Shown here piece after piece: positions 50,589 through 55,800 of a stretch of DNA of 55,800 nt. Source of the DNA: Streptomyces malaysiense (lineage in GTDB: Bacteria > Actinomycetota > Actinomycetes > Streptomycetales > Streptomycetaceae); the NCBI RefSeq assembly GCF_000980885.2, contig NZ_LBDA02000095.1, positions 1-55,800 of the forward strand, read 5' to 3'. The position numbers and the translations under genes are program-made. The notes under the pieces are model-generated. The model made no database searches and had not been told where the DNA came from. It saw only the letters and a program-made list of their open reading frames with translations. Each line of letters starts with the position of its first letter. Position 1 is the stretch's first letter.

Positions 50589-50981
50589 CTACCGTTGCTC
50601 GATCCGGCACAGGCAGAACGGGTGCCCGGCCGGGTCGGCGTACACCACGAAGTCCTTCTTCTCGCGGTCCTCCAGGTCCAGCGGGCGGGCGCCGAGCGCC
50701 AGGACCCGCTCATGGGCCGTGTCCATCTCCGCCCAGGTGCTGCCCGCGTCGAAGTCCAGGTGGAACTGCTGGCCGTTGTGGTCGGCGTGCGGCCACTCGG
50801 GCGGGGTGTGGCCCTCGGCCCGCTGGAAGGCCAGCCGGGGGCCGCCGGGAACCTGGAGGACGACCCAGGTGTCGCTCTCGGTCACGGGCGTGCCCCCGCC
50901 CAGCGCCGCGTAGAAGGCGGCCAGGGCGTGCGGGTCGGGGCAGTCCAGTACGACGGTGCGGAAATGGGCGACGGACGCCAT
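50589..50981 (-). CDS. VOC/glyoxalase-fold protein, second of tandem pair
   Basis: This 130-residue protein is a single VOC-type beta-alpha-beta-beta-beta module pair (VVLDCPDPHALAAFYAALGG, then QQFHLDFDAGSTWAEMD and YADPAGHPFCLCRIEQR). The C-terminal PAGHPFCLC is shared with its neighbour. Such proteins include glyoxalases, dioxygenases and drug-resistance proteins. No catalytic family can be assigned. GAGGAGG lies before ATG 50981. The two VOC genes are 20 nt apart in one operon. Confidence 0.87.
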   Translation of the reverse strand: MASVAHFRTVVLDCPDPHALAAFYAALGGGTPVTESDTWVVLQVPGGPRLAFQRAEGHTPPEWPHADHNGQQFHLDFDAGSTWAEMDTAHERVLALGARPLDLEDREKKDFVVYADPAGHPFCLCRIEQR

Positions 50982-51001
50982 ATGTCCTCCTCGGTATCGG
51001 T

Positions 51002-51370
51002 TCAGCAGGCGCAGAGACAGAACGGGTGCCCGGCCGGGTCGGCGTACACCCGCCAGGTACGGGCGGGCTCCCCGGCGTCCAGGAGCGTCGCCCCCAGCTT
51101 CAGCACGCCCTCCTGCGCCGCGTCCAGGTCCGGCACGGTCAGGTCCAGGTGGAACTGCTGACCGTCGCTCTCGGCGCGCGGCCACCGCGGCGCGGTGTGC
51201 CCATCGGCCCGCTGGAAGGCCAGCGACTGCCCGCCGGGCAGCGCCAGGTCCACCCAGTCGCCCTTCTCGTCGCGCTCCACCGTGCCGCCGAGCACCTCGG
51301 CGTAGAAACCGGCCAGCGCGTCGGGATCGGGACAGTCCAGGACCACCACACCGAGCTTGGCGAGAGCCAT
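51002..51370 (-). CDS. VOC/glyoxalase-fold protein, first of tandem pair
   Basis: This 122-residue VOC protein (MALAKLGVVVLDCPDPDALAGF) is a paralogue of the next gene. They share VLDCPDPxALAxFYA, LAFQRA(D/E)GHT, DGQQFHLD and the YADPAGHPFCLC end. GGAGG lies before ATG 51370, which is preferred over 51409. A 9-bp inverted repeat and GGTAAC repeats lie in the 99-nt gap to the divergent CGNR-type gene. Function unknown. Confidence 0.86.
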   Translation of the reverse strand: MALAKLGVVVLDCPDPDALAGFYAEVLGGTVERDEKGDWVDLALPGGQSLAFQRADGHTAPRWPRAESDGQQFHLDLTVPDLDAAQEGVLKLGATLLDAGEPARTWRVYADPAGHPFCLCAC

Positions 51371-51398
51371 GTCGACCTCCTTCTGCCATCCAGAGAGG

Positions 51399-51424
51399 CG
51401 GTTACCCATAGGAGCGGGTAACCG
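51399..51424. promoter_or_regulatory. Divergent operator between VOC and CGNR genes
   Basis: CGGTTACCC (51399-51407) and GGGTAACCG (51416-51424) are perfect 9-bp arms with an 8-nt spacer. The half-site GGTAAC recurs directly at 51424-51429 and 51455-51460. Confidence 0.68.
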
Positions 51425-51469
51425 GTAACGGTGACCTCATGCTCCCGGACAAGGGGTAACGTCGCAACC

Positions 51470-51976
51470 ATGAATGAGAGATCGGCCGCTCCCGGGGGTC
51501 TGGCCCTGGTCGAGTCCCTGGTCAACACCGTGGACCTGGCGGACGGCGCCGACTCGCTGGACACCGAGGAGGGGCGCGGGCGCCTCGGGGTCACCGAAGG
51601 GGAACTCGCCGGGGCGCGGGAGCTGCGGGAGTCGCTGCGCGCCGCCCTGCTCGCCCACGCCGGGCATCCGCCGCACCGGACGGTCACCCCGCTCGGCGAA
51701 CTGCTGGCCCGCGCGCCGCTGTACGTCGCCGTGGACGAGGGGGACGGCTCGGCGGCCCTCGCCCCCGCCGCGGACGCCGCCCTGCTCTCCCGGGTCGCCG
51801 CCGCCGTCGCCGAGGCGCTGGTGGCGGGCACCTGGATGCGGCTCAAGGCGTGCGAGGCCGCGAGCTGCCACTGGGCGTACTACGACCGCAGCCCCGCCGG
51901 GCGTGGCCGCTGGTGCTCGATGCGGGTCTGCGGGGCGCGCGAGAAGATGCGGCGCTACCGAGCCAAGGGGGCGTAA
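51470..51976 (+). CDS. ABATE/CGNR zinc-finger-type putative transcriptional regulator
   Basis: This 168-residue protein has an ABATE-like N-terminal domain (about 12-115, LVESLVNTVDLADG and LRESLRAALLAHAG). The C-terminal zinc finger reads CEAASCHWAYYDRSPAGRGRWCSMRVCGAR, so CGNR is CGAR. Such proteins are stress-linked putative DNA-binding regulators. ATG 51470 has TAACGT (51457-51462) 7 nt upstream, fitting a leaderless mRNA. It diverges from the VOC operon across a shared palindrome and probably regulates it. Confidence 0.85.
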   Translation: MNERSAAPGGLALVESLVNTVDLADGADSLDTEEGRGRLGVTEGELAGARELRESLRAALLAHAGHPPHRTVTPLGELLARAPLYVAVDEGDGSAALAPAADAALLSRVAAAVAEALVAGTWMRLKACEAASCHWAYYDRSPAGRGRWCSMRVCGAREKMRRYRAKGA

Positions 51977-52029
51977 AACGCGGGAAGCCGGGGCCCTGGG
52001 CCACCGGCGGCTGGGGCAAAATGCGGGAC

Positions 52030-52070
52030 GGCGCCGGTTCGGCCGACTGAGCCTCGGCCGAACCAGCGCC
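52030..52070. terminator. Terminator between CGNR gene and ugd
   Basis: A 17-bp stem with one mismatch (52030-52046 pairing with 52054-52070) lies between convergent genes. The core GGTTCGGCCGA pairs with TCGGCCGAACC. Confidence 0.83.
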
Positions 52071-52111
52071 GCTTCCTCCGCCCGCGCCGACCCGTCCGCG
52101 GCATCCGTCCG

Positions 52112-53455
52112 TCAGGCGGTCGGCCGTCCCATCGCCCGGTACGTCCAGCCCGCCCGGCGCCACAGCTCCGGGTCGAGCGTGTTCCGCCCGTCGAGCAGCA
52201 GCCGGTCCGCCGCGACGGCGCCCAGCTCCGCCGGGTCCAGTTCGCGGAACTCGCGCCACTCGGTCAGGTGCAGCACGACGTCCGCGCCGCGCACGGCGTC
52301 GAGTGCCGTCTCGGCGTATCCCAGCGTCGGGAAGACCCTGCGGGCGTTGGCCATGCCCTTCGGGTCGTACACGGTCACCTGGCCGCCCTGGAGGTGTATC
52401 TGGCCCGCCACGTTCAGCGCGGGCGAGTCGCGGACATCGTCCGAGTCGGGCTTGAAGGTGGCGCCGAGCACCGCGACCCGCTTGCCGAGGAAGGAGCCGC
52501 CGCCCAGCGCCTCGCGGGTCATCTCCACCATCTGGCCGCGCCGGCGCATGTTGATGGAGTCGATCTCCCGCAGGAAGGTCAGCGCCTGGTCCGCGCCCAG
52601 CTCGCCGGCGCGGGCCATGAACGCCCGGATGTCCTTGGGCAGGCAGCCGCCTCCGAAGCCGATCCCGGCGCGCAGGAACTTGCTCCCGATCCGGTCGTCG
52701 TGCCCGATCGCCTCCGCCAGCTTGGCCACGTCGCCGCCGCCCGCCTCGCAGACCTCCGCCATCGCGTTGATGAAGGAGATCTTGGTGGCGAGGAAGGAGT
52801 TGGCGGCGGTCTTCACCAGCTCGGCGGTCGGGAAGTCGGTGACGACGAAGGGGGTGCCCTCGCCGATCGGCGTCGCGTACACCTCGCGCAGCAGCTTCTC
52901 GGCCCGCTCGCCGCGCACCCCGGCCACGATCCGGTCCGGGTGCAGGGTGTCCTCGACGGCGAAGCCCTCGCGCAGGAACTCCGGGTTCCAGGCCAGCTCG
53001 GCGTCGCCGCCCGCGGGGGCGTGCTCGGCGAGGTAGGCGGCCAGCCGGTCGGCCGAGCCCACCGGGACCGTGGACTTGCCGACCACCAGGGCCGGGCCGC
53101 GCAGGTGCGGGGCCAGCGAGGCGATCGCGGAGTCGACGTACGACATGTCGCAGGCGTACTCGCCGTGCTTCTGCGGGGTGTTCACACACACGAAGTGCAC
53201 ATCGCCGAAGGCGCCGATCTCGGCCCAGTCGGTGGTGAAGCGCAGCCGCCCGGTCGACCCCTCGAACCCGGCCACGTGCCGCCGCAGCAGCTCCTCCAGC
53301 CCCGGCTCGTACATCGGGGTCTCGCCACGCTCCAGCATGGCGATCTTCTCGGGGACGACATCCAGGCCCAGCACCTCGAATCCCAGCTCGGCCATGGCCG
53401 CGGCGTGGGTGGCGCCGAGATACCCGGTGCCGATCACGGTGATCTTCAGGCTCAT
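52112..53455 (-). CDS. ugd: UDP-glucose 6-dehydrogenase
   Basis: This 447-residue enzyme oxidises UDP-glucose to UDP-glucuronate with two NAD+. The N-terminal Rossmann motif is VIGTGYLGATHAA. The catalytic Cys lies in GFGGGCLPKDIRAF (about residue 266), and LGATFKPDSDDVRDSPAL marks the C-terminal domain. ATG 53455, giving MSLKITVIGTGYLG, is preferred over 53500 because the NAD fold starts at once. It supplies precursors for glucuronate-containing glycans. GDP-mannose dehydrogenase is a less likely alternative. Confidence 0.93.
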   Translation of the reverse strand: MSLKITVIGTGYLGATHAAAMAELGFEVLGLDVVPEKIAMLERGETPMYEPGLEELLRRHVAGFEGSTGRLRFTTDWAEIGAFGDVHFVCVNTPQKHGEYACDMSYVDSAIASLAPHLRGPALVVGKSTVPVGSADRLAAYLAEHAPAGGDAELAWNPEFLREGFAVEDTLHPDRIVAGVRGERAEKLLREVYATPIGEGTPFVVTDFPTAELVKTAANSFLATKISFINAMAEVCEAGGGDVAKLAEAIGHDDRIGSKFLRAGIGFGGGCLPKDIRAFMARAGELGADQALTFLREIDSINMRRRGQMVEMTREALGGGSFLGKRVAVLGATFKPDSDDVRDSPALNVAGQIHLQGGQVTVYDPKGMANARRVFPTLGYAETALDAVRGADVVLHLTEWREFRELDPAELGAVAADRLLLDGRNTLDPELWRRAGWTYRAMGRPTA

Positions 53456-53567
53456 GGACGCGCTCCAGCTCGGGGATTCTCTCGTGCGGAGCCCGAGCAT
53501 AGCCGGGCCGCCCGGGGGGCAACTTTCCCGCTGTCGCCAACCTCACGTAGGCGAGTCGGGGCCAGGG

Positions 53568-53640
53568 CTCTAAAATTTGGGTTACTTAACGGTAATTAGC
53601 GTTTGTAATGTCCGTGATGCGTCACAATCACTGCGTCTTT
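53568..53640 (+). promoter_or_regulatory. AT-rich upstream region of the acyl-CoA dehydrogenase
   Basis: A run of unusually AT-rich sequence (53568-53610, including TTACTTAACGGTAATTAG) precedes GTGA-TGCG-TCAC (53614-53625), a short palindrome. It is the likely promoter and operator of the acyl-CoA dehydrogenase gene. Confidence 0.5.
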
Positions 53641-53655
53641 GGAGCGTGAGAGACC

Positions 53656-54813
53656 TTGGCCGGATCGGCTGACTTCGACCTGTACCGCCCGTCCGAGGAG
53701 CACGACATGCTCCGCGACGCCGTCCGTTCCCTGGTCGAGGCGAAGATCGCGCCGTACGCCGCCGCGGTGGACGAGGAGGCCCGCTTCCCGCAGGAGGCCC
53801 TCGACGCCCTGGTGGCCAACGACATGCACGCCGTGCACGTCCCCGAGGAGTACGGCGGCGCCGGCGCCGACGCGCTCGCCACGGTCATCGTGATCGAGGA
53901 GGTGGCCCGCGCCTGCGTCTCCTCCTCCCTGATCCCCGCGGTGAACAAGCTGGGCTCGCTCCCGGTGATCCTCTCCGGCTCCGAGGAGCTGAAGAAGAAG
54001 TACCTCGGCCCGCTGGCCAAGGGCGACGCGATGTTCTCGTACTGCCTCTCCGAGCCGGACGCGGGTTCGGACGCGGCCGGCATGAAGACCAAGGCGGTCC
54101 GCGACGGCGACCACTGGATCCTCAACGGCGTCAAGCGCTGGATCACCAACGCGGGCGTCTCCGAGTACTACACGGTCATGGCCGTCACCGACCCGGCCAA
54201 GCGCTCCAAGGGCATCTCCGCCTTCGTGGTCGAGAAGTCGGACGAGGGCGTCTCCTTCGGCGCCCCCGAGAAGAAGCTCGGCATCAAGGGCTCCCCGACC
54301 CGCGAGGTCTACTTCGACAACGTCCGCATCCCCGCCGACCGCATGATCGGTGAGGAGGGCACGGGCTTCATGACGGCCATGAAGACCCTGGACCACACCC
54401 GCATCACCATCGCGGCCCAGGCGCTCGGTGTCGCGCAGGGCGCCCTGGACTACGCCAAGGGCTACGTCCAGGAGCGCAAGCAGTTCGGCAAGGCGATCGC
54501 CGACTTCCAGGGCATCCAGTTCATGCTCGCGGACATGTCGATGAAGATCTCCGCCGCCCGCGCCCTCACCTACCAGGCCGCCGCCGCCTCCGAGCGCGGC
54601 GACGCCGACCTCACCTACCTGGGCGCCGCCGCCAAGTGCTTCGCCTCGGACGTCGCCATGGAGGTCACCACCGACGCCGTCCAGCTCCTCGGCGGCTACG
54701 GCTACACCCGCGACTACCCGGTCGAGCGCATGATGCGCGACGCCAAGATCACCCAGATTTATGAGGGCACGAACCAAGTTCAGCGGATCGTGATGGCGAG
54801 GAACCTGCCCTAG
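53656..54813 (+). CDS. Acyl-CoA dehydrogenase with element-derived 3' end
   Basis: This 385-residue flavoprotein oxidises acyl-CoA to trans-2-enoyl-CoA. It has SYCLSEPDAGSDAAGMKT, WITNAGVSEYYTVMAV, QFGKAIADFQGIQFMLADM and LGGYGYTRDYPVERMMRDAKI, with catalytic Glu370 in YEGTNQVQ. TTG 53656 is the only sensible start, with GGAGCGTGAGAGACC upstream. The last codons (54757 on) use rare ATT TAT and CAA GTT, unlike the rest of the gene. This suggests that the 3' end, including the active-site Glu, was supplied by the adjacent integrated element. Confidence 0.92.
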   Translation: MAGSADFDLYRPSEEHDMLRDAVRSLVEAKIAPYAAAVDEEARFPQEALDALVANDMHAVHVPEEYGGAGADALATVIVIEEVARACVSSSLIPAVNKLGSLPVILSGSEELKKKYLGPLAKGDAMFSYCLSEPDAGSDAAGMKTKAVRDGDHWILNGVKRWITNAGVSEYYTVMAVTDPAKRSKGISAFVVEKSDEGVSFGAPEKKLGIKGSPTREVYFDNVRIPADRMIGEEGTGFMTAMKTLDHTRITIAAQALGVAQGALDYAKGYVQERKQFGKAIADFQGIQFMLADMSMKISAARALTYQAAAASERGDADLTYLGAAAKCFASDVAMEVTTDAVQLLGGYGYTRDYPVERMMRDAKITQIYEGTNQVQRIVMARNLP

Positions 54814-54967
54814 CAGGGTTTTTGCAGGTCAGAAGCTGTTTCGAAGGTCCGGAGGGACACCCTCGGGTTTCTGCCCGTTGCGGCCCGATCAGGGCTGTTC
54901 CTGGGCGTCATGCTGGGGGAATCCTGGGCAGATGCCGGACTGAAAACAGCGACTGACCTGCACAAAC
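54757..54967. other. Probable attachment site and integrase arm-site region
   Basis: The change in codon use at 54757-54780 marks where element DNA may begin. CCTGC-CCTA-GCAGG (54804-54817) spans the stop codon. Two inverted copies of a pattern, TGCAGGTCAG-N2-GCTGTTT...GTCCGG, lie at 54820-54852 (forward) and 54935-54967 (reverse). TCCTGGGC is directly repeated at 54899 and 54922. These resemble integrase or excisionase binding sites. Confidence 0.65.
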
Positions 54968-54970
54968 AAC

Positions 54971-54999
54971 ACAGCCCCCGGCGCGACGCCGGGGGCTGT
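54971..54999 (-). terminator. Terminator of the integrase gene
   Basis: ACAGCCCCCGGCG (54971-54983) and CGCCGGGGGCTGT (54987-54999) form a perfect 13-bp stem with a CGA loop, 13 nt beyond the integrase stop. Confidence 0.87.
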
Positions 55000-55012
55000 T
55001 GTCGTACGCGTA

Positions 55013-55800
55013 TCAGGCGACCTCTGATGCCTCTGTCGGGTCGTCGGCGCCGGGCGTCAACATCGTCGCGATGGCGGCCCGACCGCGCTGCTCGGCCCCT
55101 TCGAAGATGTAGTGGTAGTGCTCCCTCAACACGTCCGTACTGCTGTGGCCCATCCAGTCGGCCACATCGTTCTCGGGGACTCCGGCGTACAGCAGCCGCG
55201 ACCCGTAGTAGTGCCGGAGTGAGTGCGCCTTGCAGTACTTCACCTGTCCCTTGCCCAGAGCCTCCATCCAGATCTTCGGGTAGAAGTACGACGCGTAGAG
55301 GTAGCCGGTCCGCGTCACGTTGGGGAAGAGAAGCCGCTCCGGCCCCCATACGCCGTGGTTCTTGATGTGCCGCCGAAGCTCGAAGGCGACGTTCGGAGGG
55401 AGGGGGACAGTGCGCCCTGGCTCGCCTTCGTCACGAGCCTTGATGTGCCGACGCTGGATGGCGCTGTTCTTCCCCGACTCGGTGTCTCCGTCCTCCGCAA
55501 TCTGGAAGTCGACGCGAAGCGTCTCGGCCTTGAAGTCGATCTGATCGCGGGACACCGCCATGGCCTCACCCAGCCGCAGGCCGCACCCGGCCATGAGCCA
55601 CAGCATCGCGCGGTATCGCGGAGGAGCGGCATCCAGCATCGCCAGGACTTCCCGCGTCGTGAGCCGCCTTGCGGTGCTCTTCTGCTCCCGGATCTCCTTG
55701 GCGCGGCTTCCGGCGCCCTTGACCTTCTTGCACGGGTTCCGGCCGATGATCTCGTTAACGACAGCCCAGTCCATCATCAGGGACTTTGCGTGTTGCGGTT
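55013..55800 (-). CDS. int: Tyrosine recombinase/integrase, partial (cut by window edge)
   Basis: This is the C-terminal part of a phage- or ICE-type tyrosine integrase. The reading frame is open past 55777 to the edge, so the N-terminal SAM-like domain is missing. Catalytic residues are Arg in GCGLRLGEAMAV, His-Arg in HSLRHYYGS, the second His in WMGHSSTDV, and the Tyr nucleophile in HYHYIFEGAEQRG. The C-terminus is 200 nt from the acyl-CoA dehydrogenase. It should catalyse integration at the attachment site between them. The rest of the element lies outside the window. Confidence 0.93.
   Translation of the reverse strand, partial: PQHAKSLMMDWAVVNEIIGRNPCKKVKGAGSRAKEIREQKSTARRLTTREVLAMLDAAPPRYRAMLWLMAGCGLRLGEAMAVSRDQIDFKAETLRVDFQIAEDGDTESGKNSAIQRRHIKARDEGEPGRTVPLPPNVAFELRRHIKNHGVWGPERLLFPNVTRTGYLYASYFYPKIWMEALGKGQVKYCKAHSLRHYYGSRLLYAGVPENDVADWMGHSSTDVLREHYHYIFEGAEQRGRAAIATMLTPGADDPTEASEVA

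Noticed and set aside
54910..55365. Plus-strand frame next to the integrase
   Set aside because: It crosses the integrase terminator and lies opposite the integrase; its composition is not coding-like.

Overview
This is a chromosomal window from a Streptomyces or a very close relative. Base composition is very GC-rich, GTG and TTG starts are common, genes overlap by ATGA, GTGA or TTGA, and gene order matches my memory of the Streptomyces coelicolor core region running from eno past bldA to purK/purE. That synteny comes from knowledge of the lineage and was not searched here. I support 57 protein genes, the last one cut by the window edge, and one tRNA gene.

Layout. 1-5.6 kb: enolase, a DivIC-type division protein, a DUF501 protein, a Ppx/GppA phosphatase, and an NDH-2 NADH dehydrogenase with a near-perfect Rex operator upstream. 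5.8-11 kb: a cyclopropane-synthase-like methyltransferase, an FtsX/MacB-type ABC transporter, and bldA, the tRNA-Leu(UAA) that decodes the rare TTA codon. 11-18 kb: a Bax-inhibitor-1 membrane protein, small conserved proteins, a thiolase, an SGNH hydrolase and cystathionine beta-synthase. 18-20.8 kb: an accessory island with an XRE/DUF5753 regulator, three tandem DUF397 genes on an exact 191-bp period, a palindrome, and a divergent run of four small coupled genes. 21-25.2 kb: a membrane protein, a carbonic-anhydrase-like protein lacking the usual active-site Arg, and a three-gene unit of WXG-like protein, DUF1023-type hydrolase and lipoprotein. 25.6-30.9 kb: an RpiR regulator, a four-gene Roadblock/LC7 operon without a GTPase (one gene with two TTA codons), and a DAP-decarboxylase-like enzyme. 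31-36.5 kb: an overlapping histidine-utilisation operon of hutU, an M20 amidohydrolase, hutF and hutI. 36.7-39.2 kb: a SigB-type sigma factor with anti-anti-sigma and anti-sigma partners (SigI/ArsI/PrsI type). 39.4-42.7 kb: surface proteins with sortase signals. 42.9-50.5 kb: a POT peptide transporter, a two-component system, a GtrA protein, purK-purE and an M19 dipeptidase. 50.6-54.8 kb: two VOC proteins, a CGNR-type regulator, UDP-glucose dehydrogenase and an acyl-CoA dehydrogenase. 55.0 kb to the end: a tyrosine integrase, the edge of an integrated element.

How the parts connect. Urocanate can be processed by HutU, HutI and HutF, and the M20 enzyme sits where a deformylase (HutG) would be expected. 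bldA and a gene with two TTA codons lie 18 kb apart, so the Roadblock operon is probably under developmental translational control. The acyl-CoA dehydrogenase appears to have had its last codons, including the catalytic Glu, replaced by sequence brought in by the adjacent element. The most novel-looking pieces are the XRE/DUF397 triplication with its divergent four-gene cascade, the Roadblock operon with TTA codons, and the attachment site inside an enzyme active-site motif.
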